The notes beneath the pieces were generated by a model that saw only the letters and a program-made list of their open reading frames with translations, searched no databases and had not been told where the DNA came from. Position numbers and translations under genes: made by a program. A stretch of DNA of 64,000 nt from Pedobacter sp. SYP-B3415 (lineage in GTDB: Bacteria; Bacteroidota; Bacteroidia; Sphingobacteriales; Sphingobacteriaceae): contig NZ_RXNQ01000035.1 of assembly GCF_004138205.1 (NCBI RefSeq), positions 186,001 through 250,000 on the forward strand, given 5' to 3'. This document shows, one piece after another, positions 10,480-20,049 of the stretch. Numbering within the stretch: the first letter of the stretch is position 1; every line of letters begins with the position of its first letter.

Positions 10480-10980
10480 CTAGTGTCCGGAATGGCCGTC
10501 TACACCATGGGCGTGGCCATGGTTCAGTTCATCCTGGGTAGCTTCACGAACTTTTAGAATTTCACCACTGAATATCAGGTTCTTGCCTGCCATCGGGTGA
10601 TTAAGGTCTACAGAAACGGTTGTCTCATTTACGCCTGTAACACCGGCGCGGAACTGGTTTCCGTTGTTATCCTGCAACGGAATCACGTCACCAACCTTTG
10701 GCAGTTCCACTTCCTGGAACATCTCTACCGGAAGGTCTGCATAGGCACCCGGATCAAGCTCACCGTAGCCATCAGCAGCGGTCAGCTCGAAGCTGTAGGT
10801 ATCGCCTTCCCCGAGGCCTGTCAGGTGCTCCTCGAATTTAGGAAGCATCATGCCAACGCCGTATAAGAAAACGAGCGGCTGTTCTGCATCAGCTTTCTCT
10901 ACAAATACCTGCTGTCCTTCTTCGTTGGTGGTGTGCAATTCGTACGTTAATCCTACAACTGAATTGGGTTGAATTTTCAT
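10480..10980 (-). CDS. FKBP-type peptidyl-prolyl isomerase (SlyD-like)
   Basis: A 166-residue cytoplasmic folding catalyst and chaperone. The FKBP fold with an inserted IF chaperone domain is recognised from VGLTYELHTT at the start, LVFLYGVGMMLPKFEEHLTGLGEGD near residue 33, and the closing VDLNHPMAGKNLIFSGEILKV near residue 125. The last 14 residues are histidine-rich (GHAHGVDGHSGH), similar to the metal-binding tail of SlyD. No signal peptide. Single gene with its own terminator. Confidence 0.92.
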   Translation of the reverse strand: MKIQPNSVVGLTYELHTTNEEGQQVFVEKADAEQPLVFLYGVGMMLPKFEEHLTGLGEGDTYSFELTAADGYGELDPGAYADLPVEMFQEVELPKVGDVIPLQDNNGNQFRAGVTGVNETTVSVDLNHPMAGKNLIFSGEILKVREATQDELNHGHAHGVDGHSGH

Positions 10981-11022
10981 GTATATTTTGTTTTAAGATA
11001 ATGAACCGCCAAATTTAACGGT

Positions 11023-13047
11023 TCAGGAATTTGTTTTTTCTATGAGCTGGACTGCCTCTTCGGCCGTTTGAACAGGCAACTGGCAAACCTTGTTGCGGCA
11101 AATATAGATTTTTGTTTCAATGCTTTGTTTATCCTTCAACAATGGCAGCGTACTTTTTGTTCCGCCAAGCACAATTTTGTTGGGAATGTAATGACTGTTC
11201 AGGGCCTCACGCTCCTGTTGCTGGTTATCTCCGCTGAAAGCGATCTCATTCCAGCCTTTAACTTCGTTCATAAGCTGGATAGCCCAGTTCGAATACGCTG
11301 AGCCGTATGTTTTGATCTGCGGATGCACGGCTGCAAGCATTGCCGCTGCCCGGTCAGACAAATCCTCCCGGTCAAAGCAGATACCCAGACGCCTCAGATT
11401 CTGGGCCATAACCGAATTTGAGGAAGGAATTACATTATCCATCACTTCATGTTTTCTGGCTATGAGGGCCTCATTGCTGGCCGGCGTATAAAAAAACAAT
11501 GCCCCGTCGGGATCGGTAAACGCTCTAAGTACCGTTTCTGTGAGTTCGAGCGCCTGGAGCAACCAGCGCTCTTCAAAACCAGCTTCGTAAAGCGAAATGA
11601 GGCCGTCGATAAAAAATGCGTAATCGTCAAGAAATCCAGGGATAGACACCTTTCCACTTTTAAAGTTCCGGTATAAGATCCCCTGCTCATCAATCATCCT
11701 GTCGATGATAAAATCGGCTGCTCTTGCCGCAAGCGCATAATAGCGGCTGTCGGAGAACACCTGTGATGCATCTGCCAGGGCTTTGATGGCCATGCCATTC
11801 CAGGCGGTTAGACACTTATCATCGAGGCCGGGGCGCACGCGTCTGCTCCGCTCGTCAAGCAGCAATGCATTTGCACGTGCTACCTTTTCCTTCAGCTCTT
11901 CAAGACCGATCTGAACATCTCTTGCAAAATCTTCATCAGTTGATTTTCGCAACAGAATGTTTGTTTCCTCTTCTTCCCAGTTACCTGTTGCGGTAACATG
12001 GTAATAATGCGCCAGCAAGGGTGCATCAGGTCCGAGCAGCGCATCAAACTCTTCACGCTGCCATACGTAAAACTTACCTTCTACACCTTCGCTGTCGGCA
12101 TCAAGGGCAGAATAAAAGAGGCCCTCTTCAGATAACATTTCTCTTCTGAGCCATTCGATGGTTCCGGTTGCTACTTCGCGGAATAACGGCAGCCTGGTAT
12201 ACTGCCATGCTTCGGCATACAGGCCTATAAGCTGGGCATTGTCGTACAGCATCTTTTCAAAATGCGGTACGTGCCATTTACCATCTACTGAATAACGGGC
12301 AAAGCCACCGCCAATCTGATCGTAAATTCCACCGAGTGCCATTTTTTCAAGAGTAAGTAAGGTGGCTACACCCGGGGCATCATGATCGAAGAGAAAACTA
12401 TAGCGAAGCAGAAAAGTCCAGTTGTTTGGCAGCGGAAACTTTGGTGAGCGGTTGTATCCACCGTCGGCCATGTCAAAACGCCGCTGCCAGGGTTCCAGTA
12501 TGTCGGCAAGATCGGCCTGGGTGTAATCAGGCTGAATTTGTGCAGGCATAAACCGTTCACTTTCTTCAATACCGGCGGTGAGACGCCCGGCGTAAGCCAT
12601 CGCTTTTTCGGGTTCCTCAGCCCATAACCGCGCCACATGCATCAGCACATTGATCCAGTCATCTTTTCGAAAATATGTTCCCCCATAGATCGGCCGCTGG
12701 TCGGGCAAACAGATGCAGTTAAGGGGCCAGCCGCCGCCGCCGGTCATCAGCTGCACGGCATACATATAGATCTGGTCAATATCTGGCCGCTCTTCGCGGT
12801 CGACCTTGATGCACACAAAATACTGGTTCATAACCTCGGCGACCTCCGGACGTTCGAAACTTTCACGTTCCATGACGTGGCACCAATGGCATGCGGAGTA
12901 TCCAATACTAACGAGAATAAGTTTTTGTTCGGTACGCGCTTTTTCGAGCGCCTCCGGGCCCCACTCAAACCAGTCTACCGGATTGTGGGCATGCTGCAAC
13001 AAATAGGGCGACGATGCGTGGATCAGTCGGTTGGGTTCATGATTCAT
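11023..13047 (-). CDS. YyaL/SPATA20-type thioredoxin-domain protein (DUF255)
   Basis: A 674-residue cytoplasmic protein. The N-terminal 160 residues are the DUF255 thioredoxin-like domain with the SACHWCHVM motif, where the CHWC pair takes the place of the thioredoxin active site. The remainder is an (alpha/alpha)6-barrel-like region similar to cellobiose epimerases, including [18 protein letters not shown] and [12 protein letters not shown]. The biochemical role of the family is not settled. The start at 13045-13047 (MNHEPNRLI) directly precedes the conserved [15 protein letters not shown] segment; a longer frame exists upstream but is not conserved in kind. It diverges from the epimerase gene across 73 bases. 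Confidence 0.92.
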   Translation of the reverse strand: MNHEPNRLIHASSPYLLQHAHNPVDWFEWGPEALEKARTEQKLILVSIGYSACHWCHVMERESFERPEVAEVMNQYFVCIKVDREERPDIDQIYMYAVQLMTGGGGWPLNCICLPDQRPIYGGTYFRKDDWINVLMHVARLWAEEPEKAMAYAGRLTAGIEESERFMPAQIQPDYTQADLADILEPWQRRFDMADGGYNRSPKFPLPNNWTFLLRYSFLFDHDAPGVATLLTLEKMALGGIYDQIGGGFARYSVDGKWHVPHFEKMLYDNAQLIGLYAEAWQYTRLPLFREVATGTIEWLRREMLSEEGLFYSALDADSEGVEGKFYVWQREEFDALLGPDAPLLAHYYHVTATGNWEEEETNILLRKSTDEDFARDVQIGLEELKEKVARANALLLDERSRRVRPGLDDKCLTAWNGMAIKALADASQVFSDSRYYALAARAADFIIDRMIDEQGILYRNFKSGKVSIPGFLDDYAFFIDGLISLYEAGFEERWLLQALELTETVLRAFTDPDGALFFYTPASNEALIARKHEVMDNVIPSSNSVMAQNLRRLGICFDREDLSDRAAAMLAAVHPQIKTYGSAYSNWAIQLMNEVKGWNEIAFSGDNQQQEREALNSHYIPNKIVLGGTKSTLPLLKDKQSIETKIYICRNKVCQLPVQTAEEAVQLIEKTNS

Positions 13048-13092
13048 CTTATAAAGGTAAGCAGATTTGACCGCCCTTTGTTTTTTATGGTT

Positions 13093-13100
13093 TATCTTTA
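13093..13100 (+). promoter_or_regulatory. -7-like box of the epimerase gene
   Basis: TATCTTTA differs from TAnnTTTG at the last base and lies 20 bases before the ATG at 13121. It lies inside a longer open frame that starts at 13067, which argues for the shorter start. Confidence 0.35.
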
Positions 13101-13120
13101 GTGCAGCAAAGACCTGCATT

Positions 13121-14218
13121 ATGAAAATTACGCACACCGAAATCTACCGTTTCAGTATCCCTATCGAACCCTTTACCATTGCAACCGGAACCCTTGAATT
13201 TGCGCAAAATGTACTTGTAAGGATTTATACCGACAACGGACTTTTCGGCAGCGGCGAATGTTCAGCCTTCCCGATGATTGTCGGCGAAACGCAGGAAACA
13301 TGTTTGGCCATGGCAAGAGATTTTGCAAAGATCTGGAAAGGCAAAAATCCGCTGGAGATTCCGGAGCGAATGGCCGATCTGCTTGCTTACGCTGACCACA
13401 ATACAACGATAAATAGCGCTTTCGACATGGCGCTGTTTGATATCTCTGCAAAACATGCCGGAGTACCGCTCTATCGTTTCCTTGGTGGAGAAAAAAGAAC
13501 TATCGAAACGGATATGACCATTGGCATCGCAACACCGGAACAAATGGCCGCCACGGCGGCGGCATATGTCGAAAACGGTTGCAGAATTATCAAAATAAAG
13601 CTGGGAAAAGATGTTCCTACCGATCTGCAGCGCGTAGAAGCAATAAGAAACGCCGTAGGCAGTGATGTGACAATCAGACTCGATGCCAACCAGGGCTGGT
13701 CTTTTGACGAGGCGCTTTATGCCCTGGGTGAGCTTGAGGCCTTTAATATTGAATTCTGCGAACAGCCCATGCGGACGTGGTATGATGACCGCCTTCCGGA
13801 ATTAAAGCTGAATGTTCCTGTGAGGATCATGGCTGATGAAAGCTGCTACAACCATCATGATGCGCGCAAACAGATCAACAGCCAGTCTTGCGACTACCTT
13901 AATATCAAGTTTGCGAAATCGGGCGGCATTTTAGGCGCCCAAAAAATTCATGAAGTGGCACTGCAAAACGGCGTCAAGTGTATGATCGGCAGTATGATGG
14001 AAAGCCGGCTGGCTCTGACCGCCAACCTGCATTTCGCACTGGCAAGTCCGAACGTCGTATTTTTTGATCTCGACACCTGCCTGCTTGGTCATAAAGTTGA
14101 TCCGATTATCGGCGGACTGACTTATACCGGCTTCGAACTGCATGTGCCTGAGGTGGAAGGGATCGGCGCTGATGTTGACGAATATTTTCTGGAAAAATGT
14201 GATCGGTGGGTGGTGTAG
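13121..14218 (+). CDS. Dipeptide epimerase (L-Ala-D/L-Glu type), enolase superfamily
   Basis: A 365-residue enzyme of the mandelate racemase/muconate cycloisomerase branch. It probably epimerises the D-Glu of L-Ala-D-Glu released from murein, so that the peptide can be degraded. The catalytic KIK pair is at 158-160, the metal ligands are D188 (LDANQG), the Glu of EFCEQP and the Asp of ADES, and the second lysine is in IKFAKSGG. The start at 13121 ([11 protein letters not shown]) is the family start. Substrate specificity among dipeptides cannot be read from the sequence alone. Confidence 0.85.
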   Translation: MKITHTEIYRFSIPIEPFTIATGTLEFAQNVLVRIYTDNGLFGSGECSAFPMIVGETQETCLAMARDFAKIWKGKNPLEIPERMADLLAYADHNTTINSAFDMALFDISAKHAGVPLYRFLGGEKRTIETDMTIGIATPEQMAATAAAYVENGCRIIKIKLGKDVPTDLQRVEAIRNAVGSDVTIRLDANQGWSFDEALYALGELEAFNIEFCEQPMRTWYDDRLPELKLNVPVRIMADESCYNHHDARKQINSQSCDYLNIKFAKSGGILGAQKIHEVALQNGVKCMIGSMMESRLALTANLHFALASPNVVFFDLDTCLLGHKVDPIIGGLTYTGFELHVPEVEGIGADVDEYFLEKCDRWVV

Positions 14219-14248
14219 GGGGCTGACAGGCTCTTAGTCCTTTAGTCC

Positions 14249-14344
14249 TTCCGGATTTGCAATCCGGAAGCATTGAGAGGCGGATATTTTATCCGCAAAA
14301 CCCGGATACAAATCCGGGCTGACATAAGCGGATACCTTATCCGC
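14249..14344. repeat. Four tandem CGGAT/ATCCG mini-hairpins
   Basis: Four short perfect hairpins follow each other: 14249-14269 (TTCCGGATT-TGC-AATCCGGAA), 14280-14296 (GCGGATA-TTT-TATCCGC), 14301-14318 (CCCGGAT-ACAA-ATCCGGG) and 14328-14344 (GCGGATA-CCT-TATCCGC). Stems are 7-9 base pairs and loops 3-4 bases. Two types alternate, one flanked by CCGGAT and one by GCGGATA. The array sits between two convergent genes and lacks a T run, so it is not a standard terminator. Confidence 0.85.
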
Positions 14345-14440
14345 ATAATAAAATATAAGCCAATCTCGAATCGGCCCCTCAACTACCACAGCTCACAAAC
14401 CGGGCTAACATTGGCAGTTGTGTTTATCATCATTGAAAAA

Positions 14441-15337
14441 TTAACGGATTCGTAGCCTTTCGAGCGCCAGGCTGCCGCCGTTGAATGCATTAAAGTCTAC
14501 CACATGCTGGATACCGTTTACCCTGGCTTTATCGGAGTGCTGCCAGAAATGCCATTTAGTTTTTGATGAGATGCGCAACCGCGGCTGGTAATAGTGTGCA
14601 ATCCACAACGGATACGAATCAAAGTGCCCCTCAAGATGGTCCTGAAAAAATTTCAATCCCGTATAGATGATCGGCTTTGAACCCGTTCGCAATTCCATGT
14701 AAGCAAGAAAATCGGCAAGTTCGCCGCGCATTTTGGCGGGACTCGCACCATCCAGGGTTTCGATATCTACTACAGGCAGCAGGTCACCCTTTTCAAACCC
14801 AACAACCTGCAGGAAAAAGCGGGCCTGTGCCTTTCCATCACGCATGGGCCTGAAAAAATGATAGGCGCCGCAGAGTAGTCCGGCCTTTGGCGCCTCCCGC
14901 CAGTTGCGCTGAAAAAACCGGTCTACCTTTAGAAGTCCTTCGGTAGCTTTTATAAAGGCAAATCTGATCCGCACACCGTCTTCCTCCATATGTGCTACGC
15001 GTTGCCAGTCTATTTTATCCTGATAATACGACACATCAATACCGTGGATCTCGTGTCTGCGGGGAATGCGGATTCCGAAACTCTCATACTTTCTGTATTC
15101 GGGATCACCGGCAGGGTCGCGAAGCCAGTTCCAGGCTGCAGAAAAACCTTTCAATACATATCCATAATAAAAGGGTGACAGCAATATCAGGGCAAGACAC
15201 ACCAGGCCGACCCTGGCATACGTTGGAAAGGGTTTACCTTTCTTTTTCCGGCCGCGCTTCAAAGGGGTTTTACGCGCAGTCGGCTGTGCTGTCTTTTGTC
15301 TGGGTTTTGCTGGTCTGCTCGGCTTCTCCACATACAA
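14441..15337 (-). CDS. GH25 lysozyme-like muramidase with N-terminal membrane anchor
   Basis: A 298-residue enzyme of glycoside hydrolase family 25, which cuts the MurNAc-GlcNAc backbone of peptidoglycan. The first 38 residues are basic and cytoplasmic, residues 43-64 are a membrane helix, and the catalytic domain starts near residue 95. Visible active-site positions are D101 in HGIDVSYYQ, E133 in KATEG and the DIE pair in VVDIETLD. The enzyme is likely to be anchored in the inner membrane and face the periplasm. Confidence 0.9.
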   Translation of the reverse strand: MYVEKPSRPAKPRQKTAQPTARKTPLKRGRKKKGKPFPTYARVGLVCLALILLSPFYYGYVLKGFSAAWNWLRDPAGDPEYRKYESFGIRIPRRHEIHGIDVSYYQDKIDWQRVAHMEEDGVRIRFAFIKATEGLLKVDRFFQRNWREAPKAGLLCGAYHFFRPMRDGKAQARFFLQVVGFEKGDLLPVVDIETLDGASPAKMRGELADFLAYMELRTGSKPIIYTGLKFFQDHLEGHFDSYPLWIAHYYQPRLRISSKTKWHFWQHSDKARVNGIQHVVDFNAFNGGSLALERLRIR

Positions 15338-15430
15338 ACATACACAATGGCTCCCGCCCCGCCATACACAAAGCCAGCCATTCAGGCATCTGTATGATAT
15401 TGAAGGACATTTTTTTCACTAATTTGCGGC

Positions 15431-16258
15431 ATGTTCCAGAAACTTTCAACATTGCCGACCGCTGCTTTTATCATGATCGCAATCATATGCTCCTCTGTTG
15501 CCCAGGGCAAAGGAGTTAAAGTGCTCGCCTTTTACAGCGCGAAAAATGACCAGGCTCACATCAGTTTTGTAACGGAGGCCAATGCCTGGTTGCTGGAAGC
15601 AGCGCGTAAGTATGGGTTTAGCTACCGGTCCACCAATAACTGGTCAATGCTTAACCGCGATTCCCTGCGCAACTATAATCTGATCATGTTTTTAGATGCC
15701 CGACCTGAAGATGCAGCACAGCGCGCAGCGTTTCAGCAATACATGGAGCAGGGCGGCGCCTGGATCGGTTTTCATTTTGCAGCATTTGCGCTTAGCCCCT
15801 CCGCATACCCCGAAAACTGGCCCTGGTACCACAAGCAATTCCTGGGTTCAGGAGAATACGCAGGCAATACCTGGCGCCCGGTTCCGGCGACACTTCGCGT
15901 GGAGCAACCAAAACACCGCTATTTTAAAGGCTTTCCGGCTACGTTCAAATCTTCCGCGAATGAATGGTACAAATGGAAAAATGACCTCCGCAAAAACAAT
16001 GATATCGAAGTGTTATTATCGGTAGATCAATCGAGCTTTCCGCTCGGCACCGGACCAAAGCAACACGAAATATGGCACGAGGGCGATTATCCCGTGGTAT
16101 GGCGCAACAAAAAGTATCGCATGCTCTACATCAATATGGGGCATAACGATATCGACTATGAACATGCACCGCATAACAAATCATTGTCATCTACCTTTTC
16201 AAGCGCGGAGCAGAACGCATTGCTCATCCGCGCTATACAGCGCCGTGCCGGAAAATAG
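15431..16258 (+). CDS. Secreted ThuA-like domain protein
   Basis: A 275-residue protein with a signal peptide ending near QGK (about residue 25) and a single ThuA-like domain with a glutamine-amidotransferase-like fold. Recognisable segments are KVLAFYSAKNDQAHISF, the GGAWIGFHFAA turn near 110, and the HYPVVWRNK-like strand (GDYPVVWRNKKYRMLYINMGHND) near 220. ThuA-like proteins in Bacteroidota often accompany carbohydrate use, but their activity is mostly unproven. Its stop is three bases from the convergent M1 peptidase stop. Confidence 0.82.
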   Translation: MFQKLSTLPTAAFIMIAIICSSVAQGKGVKVLAFYSAKNDQAHISFVTEANAWLLEAARKYGFSYRSTNNWSMLNRDSLRNYNLIMFLDARPEDAAQRAAFQQYMEQGGAWIGFHFAAFALSPSAYPENWPWYHKQFLGSGEYAGNTWRPVPATLRVEQPKHRYFKGFPATFKSSANEWYKWKNDLRKNNDIEVLLSVDQSSFPLGTGPKQHEIWHEGDYPVVWRNKKYRMLYINMGHNDIDYEHAPHNKSLSSTFSSAEQNALLIRAIQRRAGK

Positions 16259-16261
16259 TTT

Positions 16262-17848
16262 TTACCTGAAGTCGCCCTCTTTATTAAGCAGGCTGAAATA
16301 CTGATCCAGTTTCATACCGAGGCTTTCTTCGAACGACTTCTGGAGATCGCCCGGTTGCGGATGTTTTCCGTTCCATTTATTGAAATAGCTTTGAAAGGCT
16401 TTATCAATTTTTTCCCTGCCAACCTGCGATTCAAGAATATATACCCACAGCGCGGGTTTGAGATATGAACTCATGCTGTAAGCGTCTGATGTACTGAATT
16501 TTTCGGCCGACTTATCGATGGCATCGGGCATGGGCACGTTAGACAGCGCATTGTATATCGTAGCCTGAAAATCTTTGGTTGGCAGTGCTTTTATATTTGC
16601 AGGAATCTTATCGCCAAAAACAGAGTTACCTTTGTATTTTTCGGCCTCATACCTGAACTGAAAGTAGGTATTCAGTCCTTCATCCTGCCAGGCATGTTTG
16701 CGTTCATTGCTGCCCAGCATACTCATAAACCAGTTATGCCCTACCTCATGTGCAATTACAGCGTCTAACGATTCAACCTTTGCATCAGGACTGGTGATCA
16801 GCGTAATTGTCGGATATTCCATACCACCGCTTGCATTGTTTTTTGGCCCTTCTACAACCTGAACTACGGGGTACGCATATGTTCCAACCCAGGCGCTGTA
16901 CTTTTTAACCGCATCGTTCGTATAATCGATGCTATTAACCCAAAGGGTATTCGGCTTATTGTGATAATACGTAAAGGCGTCAATCACCTTACCGCCAGCT
17001 ACCTGAGCTGTGTCATACTGAATAACCAGGTCTTTATCTGCAAACCACGCAAAGTCCGGAACGTGCGTGAGGGTATAGTTGAGCGTTTTCGTTGCGCCCT
17101 TTGATTTTACCTGGTATAGCTCGGGCTTACCTGAACGGTTCTTTGCGTTCCTGGATCCGACGGCCTTGTATTGGTCAGCCTCTTCTTTGGTATTCAGTGT
17201 GCCGGAAGCTGCTACGACGTAGTTTGAGGGAACGGTGATGTTTACATCAAAATCAGCGAATTCACTATAGAACTCTCCCATATCAAGGTAAGGAAACTCA
17301 TGCCAGCCATCACGGTCAAACACTGCCGGTTTAGGGTACCATTGGCATAGCATGAACTGACCGTCAGCAAAGCCTGATCTTGAAAAATAAGATGGCAATT
17401 TTACAGTAAATGGTGTTGTAATCGTACAAGACTCGCCGGGTTTAAGTGCCTGTGGAAGTTTTACTTTAATTACATCAATATAATCCGGATTGCTGTGTGG
17501 TTCAGTAACCGCACCTTTCCCGTTTACCTTGAAGGCCAGCCCCTCGATGCTGCCGGGCGTATACTTGCCAAGCTTCTCAGATCTTGAAGTGTCAGCTTTA
17601 AGTTGTTTAAAAAGCGCGGTGTTTTCACTTTTGTAGGCGTTTGGCCAGATGTGAAACCAGATAAATTCAAGCGTTTGCGGTGAGTTGTTTTTGTACACAA
17701 TACTTTCGGTTCCCCTGATTGTATTTTCTTTCGTATTCAGGGTTACATCGATTTTATATTTAAGTGCCTGCTGCCAGTAAGCTGTGTCCTGTGCAAAGGC
17801 AAAAATTGAATAGCTTAATAAAATAAAGAGAAAAGCTGATTTCTTCAT
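16262..17848 (-). CDS. Secreted M1-family zinc metallopeptidase
   Basis: A 528-residue protein with a signal peptide (cleavage near AFA-Q, residue 19). The M1 hallmarks are present: the exopeptidase-type motif GGMEYP near residue 342, the zinc site HEVGHNW near 368 and the third ligand in WQDEGLNTYFQ about 20 residues later. The C-terminal half is short for an M1 aminopeptidase, as in the compact forms common in Bacteroidota. Expected to be a periplasmic or outer-face aminopeptidase. Repeat-rich DNA lies upstream. Confidence 0.92.
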   Translation of the reverse strand: MKKSAFLFILLSYSIFAFAQDTAYWQQALKYKIDVTLNTKENTIRGTESIVYKNNSPQTLEFIWFHIWPNAYKSENTALFKQLKADTSRSEKLGKYTPGSIEGLAFKVNGKGAVTEPHSNPDYIDVIKVKLPQALKPGESCTITTPFTVKLPSYFSRSGFADGQFMLCQWYPKPAVFDRDGWHEFPYLDMGEFYSEFADFDVNITVPSNYVVAASGTLNTKEEADQYKAVGSRNAKNRSGKPELYQVKSKGATKTLNYTLTHVPDFAWFADKDLVIQYDTAQVAGGKVIDAFTYYHNKPNTLWVNSIDYTNDAVKKYSAWVGTYAYPVVQVVEGPKNNASGGMEYPTITLITSPDAKVESLDAVIAHEVGHNWFMSMLGSNERKHAWQDEGLNTYFQFRYEAEKYKGNSVFGDKIPANIKALPTKDFQATIYNALSNVPMPDAIDKSAEKFSTSDAYSMSSYLKPALWVYILESQVGREKIDKAFQSYFNKWNGKHPQPGDLQKSFEESLGMKLDQYFSLLNKEGDFR

Positions 17849-18000
17849 GGAATACGATTAAAGGGGTTCTATGATTGTTCGAAGATGAAAGACACACAAT
17901 AGCATCTGGATTCTAAACAGGCCGGGCCTGACGCTGTTTGCTATTTTTGTAAATTTATGAGATGCCGCGAATCAGACCACAGCTGACCAGGGTGGAGTTT

Positions 18001-18284
18001 CTAAGTTGGAGGTATTAGGTTGTAAGTTTTAAGTTGTAGGTATTAAGTTGAAAGTGAAAAGTTCAAAGTTCAAAGCCCTGGGCGCAGAAGTCCCCAATGA
18101 GATTAAAGAGAAAAGAACCAAGATGAACGACCACGGCGCAAAACCGGCCATGCGCCATGCAGGGTATGCGCCCCATCTAAATACGAAGTACGAATGGCTA
18201 AATACCCTTTCTAAAGACTCATATCTCACATCTCAAATCTCCTTCAATGCCTCGTCTAAATACGAAATACGAATGGCTAAATAC
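18001..18284 (+). repeat. Modular intergenic repeat locus 1
   Basis: This stretch is non-coding and made of modules also found at 28.1-29.35 and 59.87-60.2 kb. From left to right: a low-complexity 'aagttgtaggt/aagttgaaagtg' tract (18001-18072), a GGGCGC core with decayed hairpin sequence (18076-18172), one 30-base TCTAAATACGAA module (18176-18205), an 'actcatatctcacatctc' tract (18214-18242) and a second 30-base module (18255-18284). The last module ends ten bases from the stop codon of the MlaD gene. Confidence 0.8.
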
Positions 18285-18294
18285 TAAAAACACA

Positions 18295-19269
18295 TTACTG
18301 TTTCTGTGCGTCTTTTTCCTTCTTTCTAAAATAGCCCCTGAACAGAAAATTACTTTGCAAGGCCTTGAGGTTCTCATCCAGTTTCTGGCTGCTGCTCTCA
18401 AGGTTTTGCATAATGCTGCGCACCTGTTGGGCGGCCTTCGGATCGTTCAATAACATACCGGCGGCATTGTCTGTCTGGTTCAATTTGCCGCTTGCCCGAT
18501 CCAGATTTTCGGTAATTGCTGATGCTGACCGCGCGGTCTTTTGCAATTCGTCTACCGAAGCATTCAGTTTTGCAAATACCGCTGTATCGGTAAACAGTTT
18601 GTCTGCAAGGCCATTTGGTGTATTCACCTTGCGGCTGAATGCACCAAGTTCTGCAGCCATGGAATTTACTGCTCCTGATGTTTTCTGAAGATTACTTACC
18701 ATACTGCGAAAGTCGTTGGCTATCTGTTCATCAGTTAACAGCGCACCTGCTGCACCCTTGCCGTCTACCAGCCCTTTTGAAAGCGTCTTGAAGTCTGTAG
18801 TTATTTCGACCAGGTTTTTGTTGTTAACCTGCAAAGTTTTCATGATGTCGTCGGTGCTCAGTGTGGTATTAACCTGGAGCCTGTCGCCGTCTTCCACGAA
18901 AGGGAATTTCAATGTGCCGCCGGTTAGCACGATGATCTTGTTACCGATCAGGCCATCAGAACTGATACTTGCTTTCGCGTCTTTATGAATATAGCGGTGT
19001 GCTTCCTCTTCAATGCTTAAAAACACCTGAACCTGAGAGGTGCCGAAAAAGCGGATCTTTTTAATGGTCCCGATTTTAACACCAGAGAACCATACGTTGT
19101 TACCTGCCTTTAAACCCTGTATATCATTAAAGACCACATCTACAGTAAAACTCTTTACAAACGCTTTTTTCTGACTGCCCAGCGTGAAGACGCCAATCAC
19201 AAAAATGAGGAGGCCAAGGAATATGAATAGTCCTACGGTGATTTTTCGGCGGTTTTCTGATACCTGCAT
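18295..19269 (-). CDS. mlaD: MlaD-family (MCE) lipid-binding protein
   Basis: A 324-residue periplasmic protein anchored by one N-terminal membrane helix (about residues 8-30). The MCE domain covers about residues 37-115 (VDVVFNDIQGLKAGNNVWFSG-type start). The rest is a long predominantly helical, Asn/Ala-rich segment that probably forms a coiled-coil channel. In the Mla system MlaD hands phospholipids between the inner-membrane ABC complex and periplasmic carriers. It is the third gene of an operon with MlaE and MlaF genes, eight bases after the ATPase gene. The start at 19267-19269 is preferred because upstream codons do not extend the conserved protein. Confidence 0.88.
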   Translation of the reverse strand: MQVSENRRKITVGLFIFLGLLIFVIGVFTLGSQKKAFVKSFTVDVVFNDIQGLKAGNNVWFSGVKIGTIKKIRFFGTSQVQVFLSIEEEAHRYIHKDAKASISSDGLIGNKIIVLTGGTLKFPFVEDGDRLQVNTTLSTDDIMKTLQVNNKNLVEITTDFKTLSKGLVDGKGAAGALLTDEQIANDFRSMVSNLQKTSGAVNSMAAELGAFSRKVNTPNGLADKLFTDTAVFAKLNASVDELQKTARSASAITENLDRASGKLNQTDNAAGMLLNDPKAAQQVRSIMQNLESSSQKLDENLKALQSNFLFRGYFRKKEKDAQKQ

Positions 19270-19276
19270 AAATAGC

Positions 19277-20047
19277 TTATTGAATAAAATTGTAATCGTA
19301 AAATGTTTTGACGCGTTCGTCGTCGGTATTAAATACTTCTTCAAATGTTCCCTGCCGCTGAAAAGTGCCATCGAGCAGCATGGCAACCCTGTCGCCTACA
19401 GCTTTCGCGCAGGTAAGGTCGTGCGTGATAACGATCGAACTGGTATGAAAACGTTCCTGAACCTCGTTAATCAGGCCGTTTATTTCAAGGCAGGTTATAG
19501 GGTCGAGGCCTGCTGTCGGCTCATCATAAAGCATGATATCCGGCTGCAGAATTAATGTTCTGGCTATGCCTATCCGCTTACGCTGCCCGCCTGAAAGTTC
19601 TGATGGCATCTGGTTAAGCGTCTGCAGCAGACCAACGGCGTCGAGTACGCGCTCCACTTCGGCAGCTACCTCCCCTTTCGTCAGATTTCTGCGGTTGCGG
19701 ACAAGGGGAAATTCTAGGTTCTGTCTCACAGTCATGCTGTCATACAGCGCACTGTTCTGAAACGAGAAGCCCACCCGTAGACGCAGGCTGAGCAAAGACT
19801 TGTAATCGATCTTGTCCACTTCGCTGCCGAGCACCTTTACGCTCCCCGAATCGGCATTTAACAGGCCAACGATTATCTTGATCAGCACCGACTTACCCGT
19901 GCCCGACTTTCCCAGTACCACCAGGTTTTCGCCACGGTATAAATCAAGATTTACGCCCTGCAATACATGGTAGTTCCCAAAAGACTTGTGCAGATCGCGA
20001 ATTTCTACGACCCGCTCTCTTACACCGGTTTTATCTGTTACATCCAT
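19277..20047 (-). CDS. mlaF: MlaF-family ABC transporter ATPase
   Basis: A 256-residue ATPase of the MlaFEDB-type phospholipid transporter. Walker A is GKSGTGKSVLIK near residues 50-61, the signature is LSGGQRKRIGIARTL near 150, Walker B is IMLYDEPTAGLDP near 172 and the H-loop is VITHDLT near 207. It sits between the permease and MCE genes in one operon, two bases after the permease gene. Likely acts in outer-membrane lipid asymmetry. Confidence 0.93.
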   Translation of the reverse strand: MDVTDKTGVRERVVEIRDLHKSFGNYHVLQGVNLDLYRGENLVVLGKSGTGKSVLIKIIVGLLNADSGSVKVLGSEVDKIDYKSLLSLRLRVGFSFQNSALYDSMTVRQNLEFPLVRNRRNLTKGEVAAEVERVLDAVGLLQTLNQMPSELSGGQRKRIGIARTLILQPDIMLYDEPTAGLDPITCLEINGLINEVQERFHTSSIVITHDLTCAKAVGDRVAMLLDGTFQRQGTFEEVFNTDDERVKTFYDYNFIQ

Positions 20048-20049
20048 GA

